Shown here: positions 54,959 to 64,000 of the stretch, one piece after another
How the letters are laid out: each line of letters begins with the position of its first letter
How positions within the stretch are numbered: position 1 is the first letter of the stretch
NCBI RefSeq assembly: GCF_016908415.1
Contig: NZ_JAFBDW010000001.1
Coordinates: forward strand, 372,001 to 436,000
Source of the DNA: Caldicoprobacter guelmensis
GTDB lineage: Bacteria > Bacillota > Clostridia > Caldicoprobacterales > Caldicoprobacteraceae
Direction of reading: 5' to 3'
Length of the DNA stretch: 64,000 nucleotides
The notes under the pieces: generated by a model
The model's input: only the letters and a program-made list of their open reading frames with translations
What the model was told of the DNA's origin: nothing
Database searches by the model: none
Made by a program: the position numbers and the translations under genes

Positions 54959-55756
54959 ATGGAAATCCTTAAAGTGGAAGGTTTGTGCTTCTCATACGGA
55001 CAGGTTGAGGTATTAAAAGGGATAGACTTCACCGTAAATAGAAATATGGTGCTGGGCATAATAGGCGCCAATGGCAGTGGCAAGACCACCCTACTTAAGA
55101 ATATATCGGGGTATTTAAAGCCCATTTCGGGCAGCGTATTTATTCTGGGAAAGAACATCAGGGATTATGATATAAAAGAAAGGGCAAGATACATCGGATA
55201 TGTTCCCCAGGATGGGGTACACGATTTTGAATTCACCTGCTATGACATAGTGATGATGGGCAGGATGCCATATCTTAGGCGTTTTCAATCCGAAACGAAG
55301 GAAGACAGAAACATCGTAAGGGAGTGCATGGAAGTCACCAATACATGGCACCTGAAAGACAGGAGCATATGGCATTTGAGCGGCGGCGAAAGGCAGAGGG
55401 TGTATATAGCCCGAGCACTAGCTCAAAAGCCAAGGATTTTGTTGATGGATGAGCCTATATCCCACCTCGACATAAGGTACCAACTTGAAATACTGTCGCT
55501 TGTGAGAAGCCTAGCCTTTAAAGGCCTACTGGTAATAGCAGTGCTCCACGATATAAATCTGGCGTCGGAATTCTGTGACCAGGTTCTCATAATGAAGGAT
55601 GGGCAAATGATAGCGTGTGGTTCTCCCGCTAAAGTGTTGACACGGGAAAACATCATGACCGCCTTCTCAGTAGACGCTAAAATTGTGGAAAATCCTGTTT
55701 CAGGAAGGCCCTATGTCATTCCATTCCACATTCGTTCACAAAATGGGCGCAATTAA
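54959..55756 (+). CDS. btuD: Cobalamin ABC transporter ATP-binding protein
   Basis: About 265 residues. Walker A GANGSGKTT, the signature LSGGERQRV and Walker B ILLMDEPISHLD are intact. The ATG at 54959 is slightly favoured over a GTG at 54950 that overlaps the btuC stop. It energises BtuC. The operon appears to end here, because a new promoter precedes cobT. Confidence 0.94.
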   Translation: MEILKVEGLCFSYGQVEVLKGIDFTVNRNMVLGIIGANGSGKTTLLKNISGYLKPISGSVFILGKNIRDYDIKERARYIGYVPQDGVHDFEFTCYDIVMMGRMPYLRRFQSETKEDRNIVRECMEVTNTWHLKDRSIWHLSGGERQRVYIARALAQKPRILLMDEPISHLDIRYQLEILSLVRSLAFKGLLVIAVLHDINLASEFCDQVLIMKDGQMIACGSPAKVLTRENIMTAFSVDAKIVENPVSGRPYVIPFHIRSQNGRN

Positions 55757-55771
55757 CGATAAAAAGAACGT

Positions 55772-55800
55772 TTGGCAACTGTCAATTAAAATGCTATAGT
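55772..55800 (+). promoter_or_regulatory. Promoter of the cobT-cobS operon
   Basis: TTGGCA (55772-55777), 17-base spacer, TATAGT (55795-55800) in the gap between btuD and cobT. It suggests that the assembly genes can be expressed independently of the riboswitch. Confidence 0.7.
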
Positions 55801-55874
55801 GCGCTAATAGTTCTCTCATTTATCCTAAATCAAAAGAATTAAAGCACATTGCAAAAACTATGGGAGGAAGATTT

Positions 55875-56906
55875 ATGGGCAATCCAGAAATCTTAAAGAA
55901 AAAAGTTCTACATCGGCTTAACAACCTCACCAAACCCGTTGGGAGCCTTGGATACCTTGAAGAAATAGCGCTTAAAATGGCGCTTATTCAAGGAAAAGAG
56001 CTTCCTGACCTTCCGAAAAACAAGAAGGTCTATGTCTTTGCGGGTGACCACGGCGTTGTTGCCCGCGGCGTTTCGGCCTATCCCAAGGATGTCACCTATC
56101 AAATGGTGTTCAACTTTTTAAACGGCGGTGCTGCGGTTAACGTCTTTGCCAGGCATGTGGGAGCAGAAGTTTTTGTTGTAGATTCAGGCGTTGATTACGA
56201 GTTTGAAGATTCACCCTACTTAATCAAGGCAAAAGTCGGATTTGGTACCAAAGATTTTTCTGCCCAGCCGGCAATGAGTATAGAAGAAGCAAGCAAGTGC
56301 ATTGATTATGGAAGGAAAATTGCCCGCAAGGCAATAGATGAAGGAGCTGACTTGTTGGCAATTGGAGATATGGGGATCGGCAATACGACAACCGCTACAG
56401 CCATTGCTGTTGCCTTTGGGTATGACATAGATGAAATACTTGATATCGGTACACCCATTGATGACGCTACCTTGCAGAACAAGAAACAGGTAATTCTCAA
56501 AGCTATGGAGGTCAATAGGCCGGATAAGGCTGATGCGCTCGACGTTTTGGCAAAAGTGGGGGGTTATTGCATCGGAGAAATGGCGGGATTCATACTGGAG
56601 GCGGCAGATTCGCATGTCCCTGTCGTTGTGGACGGCTTCCCCACAACCAGTGCGCTCTTGATAGCCTATAACATGGATAATAGAGTGCTGGATTACGTCT
56701 TTGCAGGACATAAATCTTCTGTCAAAGGCCACGGCGTAATCCTCAATTCGCTTGGGTTAAGGCCCATTCTGGACTTGGGTATGAGGCTTGGCGAAGGAAC
56801 AGGCGCTGTTTTGGCCATGAGCATCATCGAAGCCGCTATAAAGATGATTCGTGAGATGGCGACGTTTGATTCCGCAGGCGTTTCAAAAGGAAGTGAACAG
56901 ATATGA
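55875..56906 (+). CDS. cobT: Nicotinate-nucleotide:dimethylbenzimidazole phosphoribosyltransferase
   Basis: 343 residues from the ATG at 55875 (GGAGG 7 bases upstream; an earlier ATG at 55860 would include that site). It makes alpha-ribazole phosphate from the lower-ligand base. Landmarks: LTKPVGSLGYLEEIALKMA (near the N-terminus), FAGDHGVVARGVSAYP, GDMGIGNTTTATAI and the catalytic Glu region LGEGTGAVLAM near the C-terminus. It overlaps cobU by 4 bases. Full length. Confidence 0.95.
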   Translation: MGNPEILKKKVLHRLNNLTKPVGSLGYLEEIALKMALIQGKELPDLPKNKKVYVFAGDHGVVARGVSAYPKDVTYQMVFNFLNGGAAVNVFARHVGAEVFVVDSGVDYEFEDSPYLIKAKVGFGTKDFSAQPAMSIEEASKCIDYGRKIARKAIDEGADLLAIGDMGIGNTTTATAIAVAFGYDIDEILDIGTPIDDATLQNKKQVILKAMEVNRPDKADALDVLAKVGGYCIGEMAGFILEAADSHVPVVVDGFPTTSALLIAYNMDNRVLDYVFAGHKSSVKGHGVILNSLGLRPILDLGMRLGEGTGAVLAMSIIEAAIKMIREMATFDSAGVSKGSEQI

Positions 56907-57391
56907 TACTGATAACCGGTGGCATAAAATCAGGCAAAAGCTCATTTGCCCTTAGTCTGGCAAAAAAGTTTAACAAAAAGGCCTTTGTGGCAACGGGAGA
57001 ACCGTTTGATGAAGAGATGAGGCTTCGGATTGCCAGGCATAAACTTGAACGGGGCAGCGAATTTGACACTTTTGAAGAGCCGATAAAGATTTATGATGTT
57101 ATACAGCAAATAAAGGACAATTACGACGTCATCCTCGTTGACTGTATGACAACATGGCTAGGGAATATATTCCATTACAATAAAGACCCTGAGCAGGAAA
57201 TGGAGAAGTTGCTGGCATCCGTTTCAGGTAAAGAGATCATAGTGACAAACGAGGTTGGATTTGGTCTAATACCTGTTGATAAAACAGCCAGGCTATACAC
57301 CGAAAAGCTGGGCCAGTTAAACTTAAAGTTGGCGCACAGGGCGCAAGAAGTTTTCTTGGTTGTATCCGGCATACCGATAAAAATCAAGTGA
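56903..57391 (+). CDS. cobU: Adenosylcobinamide kinase / guanylyltransferase
   Basis: 162 residues, slightly short but complete. The P-loop is ITGGIKSGKSSFA, the catalytic-region His is in RIARHKLERGSEF, and VDCMTTWLGN and VTNEVGFGLIPVD are typical of CobU. It phosphorylates adenosylcobinamide and converts it to the GDP derivative for CobS. ATGA overlap with cobT. Confidence 0.94.
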   Translation: MILITGGIKSGKSSFALSLAKKFNKKAFVATGEPFDEEMRLRIARHKLERGSEFDTFEEPIKIYDVIQQIKDNYDVILVDCMTTWLGNIFHYNKDPEQEMEKLLASVSGKEIIVTNEVGFGLIPVDKTARLYTEKLGQLNLKLAHRAQEVFLVVSGIPIKIK

Positions 57392-58032
57392 TGCGGGTGA
57401 TGGATTTGTTTAAACAGTTGATAGGCACCACTTCATGGCTTTTCCCTGGCACATACTACCAAAATGCAAGGTCTGCTGCCCAAAAAGTTGATTTTGTGGA
57501 ACTGCTGGTGTATCAATGGGATGAAGAAACGCATAAGCTGCTAAGCCAGGAAATTGGTGGACTTATGGAGCTCAAACAGCAGGGATTGCTGTACACCGTA
57601 CACCTTCCCACCAACGATATTGAGGAGGCAAGGGGCGCCTTTGAATTTTTTGAAAATTCAGAGCTTGATGTAATGACCTACGTACTGCATCCCCTTGACG
57701 GATTTAAAGATTTCCAATGGAATGAAAAGGTGGCCATAGAAAATATGGTTGGAAAAGTTGAAGCCTATGATAAGATGGTGTTTGACATAGGCCACCACAT
57801 GCTGGGAGAGAAATTTCCCCCTGAATATCTAGACAGCGTGGTCGAGATTCACCTTATGGGTGTAAACGGCAATCAAGACCACTTAAAGCTTAACGATGAT
57901 ACTTTGGAGGAGCTATGTCTTTTATTCGGCGATAAGCTGTATTCTGTACCATATATCTGCTTTGAGATATTTGATATGGACCTACTGGAAGACTCCTTGA
58001 AGATATGGAAAAATATGATAAACAGAGGTTGA
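57391..58032 (+). CDS. TIM-barrel protein, candidate CbiR-type cobamide amidohydrolase
   Basis: About 213 residues of the xylose-isomerase/endonuclease IV-like superfamily. LLYTVHLPTNDIEEARGAFE, MTYVLHPLDGF, KMVFDIGHHML and VVEIHLMGVNG place metal-ligand-like His, Asp and Glu at the ends of successive strands. It lies between cobU and cobS, overlapping each. CbiR proteins of this superfamily remove the lower nucleotide of cobamides so that CobU/CobS/CobT can rebuild them with another base. Size, fold and context fit, but the assignment is by analogy; a CobC-like step is the main alternative. Confidence 0.62.
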   Translation: MRVMDLFKQLIGTTSWLFPGTYYQNARSAAQKVDFVELLVYQWDEETHKLLSQEIGGLMELKQQGLLYTVHLPTNDIEEARGAFEFFENSELDVMTYVLHPLDGFKDFQWNEKVAIENMVGKVEAYDKMVFDIGHHMLGEKFPPEYLDSVVEIHLMGVNGNQDHLKLNDDTLEELCLLFGDKLYSVPYICFEIFDMDLLEDSLKIWKNMINRG

Positions 58033-58040
58033 GAAAGGCA

Positions 58041-58787
58041 ATGGGAAAAACAATCATAGAGAAAACAGTAAATGAGGTCAAAATCATGCTGCTGTCGTTG
58101 TCGTTTATATCACGCATACCCGTTAGATTGCCCGGCAAGATGACCGTAACCGATGGAGACATAAAAGCATGCGTCAGATACTTCTCGCTTATAGGGTATA
58201 TCCCAGGGCTGACCTTTGCGCTGGGCAGAACGACTCACAACACCATATTTTATCTCACATCAATAGCCATTGCTTTTTGGCTGTTTGACCTTTTCCATTT
58301 TGATGGTCTGCTTGATACCTTCGATGGCTTTTTCAACCAGGGCACGAAAGAGAAGCGGCTTCAAATAATGTCTTACGGGAATGTGGGCCCCTTTGCGGTG
58401 TTTTTCGGTATGCTGTACATGATCTCATTTTGGGAGATTTTTAAAATTGCTCCCCCAATAAACTTCATATATGCCTCTGTATTTGGAAGACTTTCAATGA
58501 CGACGCTGCTACACATATCACGTCCTTCAAAAGAAGAAGGACTCGGGGCGTTTTTATATCCCACTTCGAAAATCAACCTCATCATATCATTTCTATGGAC
58601 AATGCCCCTGCTATTTATAAAACCATATCATTTTATTATCGCGTTTGTGGTTTCCCAGCTTACAGCCCTCTCCATGAAATACATCTCGGAGAAGAAAATA
58701 AGTGGGGTAACCGGTGATGTGCTGGGAGCAACTAGCTTACTGGGTCAAATATTTGTGTTAGTAGGTTTATCCTTATTTTGCAATTAA
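58041..58787 (+). CDS. cobS: Adenosylcobinamide-GDP ribazoletransferase
   Basis: 248 residues (start uncertain: ATG 58005 overlaps the previous gene by 28 bases, ATG 58041 has AAAGG close by, and ATG 58086 with GAGG 8 bases upstream gives the most typical N-terminus, MLLSLSFISRIPV). It is an integral membrane enzyme with about six helices and the family motif LFHFDGLLDTFDGFF. It joins alpha-ribazole to cobinamide-GDP, finishing the cobamide. Last gene of the B12 assembly operon. Confidence 0.93.
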   Translation: MGKTIIEKTVNEVKIMLLSLSFISRIPVRLPGKMTVTDGDIKACVRYFSLIGYIPGLTFALGRTTHNTIFYLTSIAIAFWLFDLFHFDGLLDTFDGFFNQGTKEKRLQIMSYGNVGPFAVFFGMLYMISFWEIFKIAPPINFIYASVFGRLSMTTLLHISRPSKEEGLGAFLYPTSKINLIISFLWTMPLLFIKPYHFIIAFVVSQLTALSMKYISEKKISGVTGDVLGATSLLGQIFVLVGLSLFCN

Positions 58788-58904
58788 CGTTTCAAAACAC
58801 GAAATAAAGCTAATCTCCTTCTTTTTAAAATATGTATATTCTTCACTAGGTAAAAATTTTACTTTTTCAAAGAATTTGTAAATACACTTAATAAAAAACC
58901 GGTT

Positions 58905-61900
58905 TTACACGCCGGCCCCCATTACAACGCGCACTTCATGGCGTATGCCGTCATCCATAAGGCGAATCCTCTTATCAGGCACCTTTTGCCCATCAAGCAG
59001 CACCGTCCTTACGCCCTTGCTGACCCCTTGCGGGTTCTCCACTATGATATGATAGGTACTGCCCCTGTAATTGTATGTAATCTCGTACTTACTCCACGAC
59101 TGAGGTATACAGGGGTCTATAATCAGGTATTCACCTTCCAGCTTAAAGCCCAGTATGTGTTCAAGCCCCACCCTGTACATCCAGGCCGCCGAACCGGTAT
59201 ACCAGGTCCAGCCTCCCCTACCTACATACAGCGGTGTGGAATACACATCTGCCGCCATTACATATGGCTCAACTTTGTACCGCGAAACTTCACTTAAAGT
59301 ACGAGCGTGATTAATAGGATTGAGCAAATTGAAAAGCTCAACAGCCTTATTGCCATCGCCCAGCTTGGCAAACGCCATGACCACCCACACTGCAGCATGG
59401 GTGTATTGCCCACCGTTTTCCCTCACTCCCGGAATATATCCTTTGATATATCCAGGTTCCAGGTGGGTTTTATCAAATGGCGGTGTGAACAGGCGTATAA
59501 TCCCCTCTTCGCGGCGTATTAAGTAGTTTTCCAGCGCTCGCATGGACTCATGAACGCGATTGGGGTTTGCACCTTCTGATATGACGGCCCAGGATTGGGA
59601 TATGGAATCTATCTGGCACTCGTCATTCTGCTCAGAACCCAGCGGCGTGCCGTCGTCAAAGTAGGCCCGCCTGTACCACCCACCGTCCCATCCATGCCTC
59701 TCAACAGCCTCGAGAATTTTCTGCGCTATACTCCTTAAGCTCCTTGCCCTCTCTTGATCCCCTCGCGCCTCACAAATGGGGGCAAACCTCTGAAGCGTGG
59801 TATAAAGGAACCATCCCAGCCATACGCTTTCGCCCCTGCCCTCTCTTCCTATATTGTCCATGCCATCATTCCAATCCCCTGTGCCAATGAGAGGCAGGCC
59901 ATGTGGTCCAAATTTAAGCGCTCTCTCTATAGCCCGTATACAGTGTTCGTAAACAGTAGCCTTGCTTTCTGAGATACGTGGAATGTTGTAGCGTTCCATC
60001 TCCCCAGGTGCCAAAGGCGCATCTTCAAGGAAATAAACTTCCTCATCCAGTATGCTCAAGTCGCCAGTAACCTTCACGTAATCAGCCACCACAAACGGCA
60101 GGAACAGCAGGTCATCCGACATTCGCGTGCGAATCCCCTTGAAAGGCATGTGCCACCAGTGCTGCACATCCCCCTCGACAAACTGATGAGCGCTGGCTTC
60201 GATGATGTGTTGCCTTGTAAGGCCAGGCAGGCTGTAAACTAAAGCCATGGAATCCTGAAGCTGGTCTCTGAATCCATAAGCGCCGCCTGCCTGATAAAAG
60301 CTGGTCCTGCCCCACATCCTGCATGAAAGCACCTGATATACCAGCCAGCGGTTGAGCAGCAGGTCCATAGACTGCTCCGGCGTGCTTACCTGTACTGTCC
60401 CCAGGATGCCGTCCCAGAGCCTCTTCACGTTTTCAAGCTCCTCATCCACCCTTTCAACATCGCTATACAGGCCTATAATCCGGTGCACTTCTTCCAAGCT
60501 TTCACCCTGGCCCAGCAAGCACAAAATTTCTTTTTGCTGGTCCGGCTCTAACGTTATCCTCACCTGAAGCGCACCGCAGGGGTCATAACCGGCACCCGTC
60601 CGCCCTGAAAGCCCAATTCTCTTCAAAGCAGCAGGGTCTTGTGCGCTTCCGTTTCTCCCCAAAAATTCCGTCCTGTCGCATGTATAGGAAGAAACAGGCA
60701 GGTTAACTGCCATAAAGGCTATCCGTCCGGGATATTCTTCGTTATAAGTGTTTCTAGCAAGCAGGGCTCCCGTCTTTTGGTCGCGTTGGGTAACGATGAA
60801 CTGGCTGGTGCCATGCCGCTGAACGCCCAGCACCCATTCAACGTAATAAGTAAGGGTTATCCTCTTGGTCCATTTGGAATGATTCTTTAAAACCACCTTT
60901 GAAACCTTAACCGGTTGTTCCAATGGAACGAACATCTCCTGCCGCTGCAAAAGCCCGTGGCTTATATGCTCAAATATGGTGTAGCCCTGCCCATGCCGAA
61001 CGGTATATGGTTGCCTCTCTCGAATGGGAGATGGAGTTATGGTCCAAACCTGTCCCGTATCCTCATCCCTTAGATAGATAACCTCGCCAGCGGGGTCAAT
61101 GATGGGATCATTAGACCAGGGCGTCAACTTATTTTGGCGGCTGTTTTTGCACCAGGTATATCCACCTCCCGATTCGGTAACCAAAAATCCAAATTGGCTG
61201 TTGGACACGATATTGCTCCAGGGCATAGGAGTATACTTATCTCGTTGCAATTTGATAACGTACTCCCGACCGTCTCTTGTAAATCCCCCCAAACCGTTGA
61301 AAAAGGCAAGGTCCTCTTCCACGTCATATGCTATTTCCTCTTCACGTTCGGTCAACGCTGTCACATTCAACGGAGGCGGTAGCGCTTCTTTAGGTTCATA
61401 GAATTTGAGCTGCGACGATATGCTGCCGCCATCGCCTGACAGCACCAGGCGTGCAGCCGCCTTAAGCAGCGTTTTATCCTCTTCCGGCATGAATATCCCC
61501 TGTATGAGGTACACTCCTCCTGGCCTGTTTTGAAGGTCTCTGGCATGGCTGATCATCACCAAATCTTGAAGCCTTTCCTGCACAGGCTGCTCATAGCTGC
61601 TGCCATATTCGTTGAGCAGTACCAGGTCCACATTTAGACCTTTGAGGCGCCAATACTCATGAGCTGTTAGCACTTGCTTGACCAGCTCCATATGTTCTAG
61701 CTTGCTTACCTCAACCAGTACTATGGGAATATCTCCCGAAATGCCGTATGCCCACAGCCCAGACTGACCTCTACAATTCTTCTTTAGTAGCTCTTCTTTA
61801 TTCCTCTGTAGAGGAGTTGAATAGAGTATATGCGAGGCCATCTTGAGGTACAAATTCACTTGTCCTGAAGTTATATTAAGGTATCGCATCTCAACCTGGC

Positions 61901-64000
61901 TATGGGTCCATGCCAGCTCAAATGCACGGGAAGCGGCGTTCCCATTCCTGTACTCCTTTGCAAGGGAAATAGCAGCCTCACGGCTATCAGCCACACCCAC
62001 TATGAAAGATATCTTGGCAGTTTTACCAGGAGGGATGGCTATTCTCTGCCGCAAGCTCATGATAGGGTCAACCACCGCTCCGGCAGTATTTGACAGTGGA
62101 TGTTCTGGATCCATCACCTGCGGGAAAGCCAGGTCTCTACCCCTGCCAATGAAGCGTGCTCGATCAGTTTCGTACTGTGGTTGGCCTATAGCTTCGCCTT
62201 CCAGTACAAATGTATGGACCAACCACACAGGCTTGTGGTGAGGCTTCCGGGGCCTTCTTCTAGCCAAAAGGGCATTATGCTCGGGCACATACTCGGTCTC
62301 GACAAAGAGGTTGTTAAAAGCCCGATGTGCCATATCGTCTACCAATGGCGACAGCACAGGTTCAAAATAGCTGGTGACTTCTACTACACGCCCGTGTTGA
62401 CTGTGGTTGGTAAGGCTTATCCTCCTTATCTCGACATTATGCTCGGTTGATACCGTTACCTCTGTAAGGGTTTCAATGTTGCCATCCTTTCTTAAAAACA
62501 CGGCGTGGTCAGGTTCGAATACCACACGGTATTCATCCGGCCTTATTTTTGTGGGGTTATAAGTAGCCGACCAAAATTCGTTTGAGTTCAAATTTTTTAT
62601 ATAGAAAAACATGCCATGCCCTTCCAGCGTAAAATCCTCAAGCCAGCGATTAACCGCTATTCCCTGAATCTGGCTGAATCCGTTGCCAGCTGCTGTAATC
62701 ATTACCGAATAGGTACCGTTGGACAGGAGATGCACCTCTGGGATGTCAGTAACAGGCTCCGAGAAACGCCTTCTTGGCCTAATTTCATGGTATTTTACCT
62801 TTTCGGCCTCCACATCCAAAGGCTTTTCGCTGACATCTTTTAAAATTACTTGTTTTTCTGGGATGCGTTCCTGGAGCAAAAGCTCAGTGGCTCGGACCAT
62901 GGGACAAGCATGAAACCTCTCCTGCATAACGTTGTCATTTAAGAAGTTATTCAGCGCCAACAACGCCATACCTTGATGGTGAGCCATAAAGCTCTTAACT
63001 ACCATGTTCCTCTTCTTTTGAGGCAAACGCTCAGGGGTGTAATCAATGGCTTCATACAAACCGTAAGTACCATCTGCTCCCTCTGCAATAAGGGCCTCCA
63101 CATTTTTTACGGCAGCCACAGGATTTATTGGCAACGCTAAAAGGGTGGCATAGGGCGCAATGACAATGTCGTTTATAAGCCCACGCTTAAGCCCTAGTTT
63201 TGGTACCCCAAAGGCCTTATACTGGTAATTAAGATGCAGGTCAAAGGCATAAAATGCAGATTCTGACACACCCCAGGGTACATGGCGCTGTTCTCCATAT
63301 TGAATCTGGGCCTCAACAGCCGCTGTATATGCCTCATCCAGCAAGGTATAATCGTAGTTCTTCATTATCAAAAGCGGCATCATGTATTCAAACATGGTAC
63401 CGCTCCACGATAGTAGTACCTTGTATTCCCCCACCATGGTCAAAGGTCTTCCCAGACGGAACCAGTGCTTCTGCGGCACATCACCCTTGGCTATTGCCAC
63501 AAAGCTGGTCTGCCTTGCCTCAGAAGCCAAAAGGTCATAATAGCTCTTTATGAGCTTGCCCTTTTCCACATCATAACCCACTGAAAACAGTTCCAAGTTT
63601 GGGTCATACACCACACGGAAATTGGTACCTAATATCAGTTTGTCAATCCTTCGGCTTAAACCGTTGCAACGATGGACAAAATCCTTTACAGCAGCATGTG
63701 ACTTTGCCAATGCCAGTTCAAAATCCTTTAACCAATCCATGAGCCGTTGAGCTTTCTCATCTGCATGCCCTTCTTCATATAGCAACTGCATGACCTCCGA
63801 AAGGCTGTCCAAAACAAGGGTATAGTTATCCAGCAGCCATTTTGGCGAAAATCCTCTGTCTAGCTGTTCTATCAGACTACCAAATTTTCTGGCAGTCTCA
63901 AAATATCCATGCTGGCCACCCTTTAACTCCTGAGGCACACTAAGCAGCATTGTCACCCATGGTGCCAGACAGTCAATCTCCTGGAGGTAAAGGTCAATAT
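58905..64000 (-). CDS. Cyclic beta-1,2-glucan synthase-like protein, C-terminal 1,697 residues (5' end outside the window)
   Basis: The frame is open to the window edge, so the N-terminus (where a GT84 glycosyltransferase with membrane helices would lie) is not seen. Visible order: a helical linker, a Glycoamylase/GH189-like domain (about residues 100-400; LLSWSGTMFEYMMPLLIMKN, VVKSFMAHHQGMALLALN), a first beta-sandwich block, and a second beta-sandwich plus GH94 phosphorylase barrel (about 870-1650) with the catalytic-Asp motif IGTGDWNDGMDNIGREGRGE. In known synthases GT84 elongates, the middle domain cyclises and GH94 trims the chain. Without the N-terminus a very large GH94-type phosphorylase cannot be excluded. 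Convergent with cobS. Confidence 0.85.
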   Translation of the reverse strand, partial: IDLYLQEIDCLAPWVTMLLSVPQELKGGQHGYFETARKFGSLIEQLDRGFSPKWLLDNYTLVLDSLSEVMQLLYEEGHADEKAQRLMDWLKDFELALAKSHAAVKDFVHRCNGLSRRIDKLILGTNFRVVYDPNLELFSVGYDVEKGKLIKSYYDLLASEARQTSFVAIAKGDVPQKHWFRLGRPLTMVGEYKVLLSWSGTMFEYMMPLLIMKNYDYTLLDEAYTAAVEAQIQYGEQRHVPWGVSESAFYAFDLHLNYQYKAFGVPKLGLKRGLINDIVIAPYATLLALPINPVAAVKNVEALIAEGADGTYGLYEAIDYTPERLPQKKRNMVVKSFMAHHQGMALLALNNFLNDNVMQERFHACPMVRATELLLQERIPEKQVILKDVSEKPLDVEAEKVKYHEIRPRRRFSEPVTDIPEVHLLSNGTYSVMITAAGNGFSQIQGIAVNRWLEDFTLEGHGMFFYIKNLNSNEFWSATYNPTKIRPDEYRVVFEPDHAVFLRKDGNIETLTEVTVSTEHNVEIRRISLTNHSQHGRVVEVTSYFEPVLSPLVDDMAHRAFNNLFVETEYVPEHNALLARRRPRKPHHKPVWLVHTFVLEGEAIGQPQYETDRARFIGRGRDLAFPQVMDPEHPLSNTAGAVVDPIMSLRQRIAIPPGKTAKISFIVGVADSREAAISLAKEYRNGNAASRAFELAWTHSQVEMRYLNITSGQVNLYLKMASHILYSTPLQRNKEELLKKNCRGQSGLWAYGISGDIPIVLVEVSKLEHMELVKQVLTAHEYWRLKGLNVDLVLLNEYGSSYEQPVQERLQDLVMISHARDLQNRPGGVYLIQGIFMPEEDKTLLKAAARLVLSGDGGSISSQLKFYEPKEALPPPLNVTALTEREEEIAYDVEEDLAFFNGLGGFTRDGREYVIKLQRDKYTPMPWSNIVSNSQFGFLVTESGGGYTWCKNSRQNKLTPWSNDPIIDPAGEVIYLRDEDTGQVWTITPSPIRERQPYTVRHGQGYTIFEHISHGLLQRQEMFVPLEQPVKVSKVVLKNHSKWTKRITLTYYVEWVLGVQRHGTSQFIVTQRDQKTGALLARNTYNEEYPGRIAFMAVNLPVSSYTCDRTEFLGRNGSAQDPAALKRIGLSGRTGAGYDPCGALQVRITLEPDQQKEILCLLGQGESLEEVHRIIGLYSDVERVDEELENVKRLWDGILGTVQVSTPEQSMDLLLNRWLVYQVLSCRMWGRTSFYQAGGAYGFRDQLQDSMALVYSLPGLTRQHIIEASAHQFVEGDVQHWWHMPFKGIRTRMSDDLLFLPFVVADYVKVTGDLSILDEEVYFLEDAPLAPGEMERYNIPRISESKATVYEHCIRAIERALKFGPHGLPLIGTGDWNDGMDNIGREGRGESVWLGWFLYTTLQRFAPICEARGDQERARSLRSIAQKILEAVERHGWDGGWYRRAYFDDGTPLGSEQNDECQIDSISQSWAVISEGANPNRVHESMRALENYLIRREEGIIRLFTPPFDKTHLEPGYIKGYIPGVRENGGQYTHAAVWVVMAFAKLGDGNKAVELFNLLNPINHARTLSEVSRYKVEPYVMAADVYSTPLYVGRGGWTWYTGSAAWMYRVGLEHILGFKLEGEYLIIDPCIPQSWSKYEITYNYRGSTYHIIVENPQGVSKGVRTVLLDGQKVPDKRIRLMDDGIRHEVRVVMGAGV

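Noticed and set aside
58788..58904. Terminator between cobS and the glucan synthase-like gene
   Set aside because: Only short AT-rich palindromes (GTAAAAATTTTAC, AAAACCGGTTTT) are present, without a convincing GC-rich stem.
1..64000. CRISPR array, tRNA or rRNA genes
   Set aside because: No regularly spaced repeats and no cloverleaf or rRNA-like sequence were noticed on either strand.

Overview
The window looks like a chromosome segment of a low-GC, Gram-positive, spore-forming, strictly anaerobic Clostridia-type bacterium, possibly a thermophilic polysaccharide degrader. The support is strong AGGAGG-type ribosome sites with many TTG/GTG starts, a CwlD spore-cortex amidase, ferredoxin-linked indolepyruvate oxidoreductase, the full HydE/HydF/HydG set for [FeFe]-hydrogenase assembly, c-di-AMP synthesis and extensive carbohydrate uptake. 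No rRNA, tRNA or CRISPR array was found. The species cannot be named from the sequence.

Layout. (1) 1-780: left end of an IS110 element cut by the window edge, with a compact structured non-coding region that looks like its bridge RNA. (2) 780-1547: an orphan beta-type DNA methyltransferase. (3) 1894-5591: iorA-iorB-paaK, aryl-pyruvate oxidation and aryl-acetate activation. (4) 23234 down to 5697, minus strand: an 11-gene carbohydrate operon with two solute-binding proteins, four permeases, an NHL/TPR/Yip1-like membrane protein, a DUF5696 protein, a URO-D-like protein, a GH35 enzyme and a GH144-like enzyme. A LacI repressor and a divergent GH3 beta-glucosidase flank it. (5) 34170 down to 27106, minus: PfkB kinase, MttB-type methyltransferase, URO-D-type methyltransferase, ROK repressor, GH4 glycosidase and NagB-like deaminase, an unusual mixture of corrinoid methyl transfer and sugar catabolism. 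(6) 34494-40424: an orphan unknown gene, a stand-alone receiver with Glu at the phosphorylation site, cdaR-cdaA, and the AmmeMemoRadiSam pair. (7) 40545-45623: a DUF362 protein and hydE-hydG-hydF. (8) 45995-49128: a nucleotidyltransferase, cytidine deaminase and a scrapyard with a carA pseudogene, a duplicated lipoprotein tail and a transposase fragment. (9) 49364-52215: a MerR/TipAS regulator with a 19-bp-spacer promoter, cwlD and an FAH-family enzyme. (10) 52597-58787: a cobalamin riboswitch controlling btuFCD, followed by cobT-cobU-(CbiR-like)-cobS. (11) 58905-64000: the C-terminal 1,697 residues of a cyclic beta-1,2-glucan synthase-like giant, running off the window.

How it may fit together. 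Cobamide uptake and remodelling (region 10) would supply cofactor for the corrinoid-type methyltransferases of regions 4 and 5. The glucan synthase-like giant, GH144-like enzyme and GH3 enzyme raise the possibility of beta-1,2-glucan turnover. Both are inferences from family membership and context.

The best candidates for something undescribed are the PfkB-MttB-UroD-ROK-GH4-NagB operon, the 11-gene ABC operon with its SBP fusion and membrane beta-propeller protein, and the IS110 bridge-RNA candidate.
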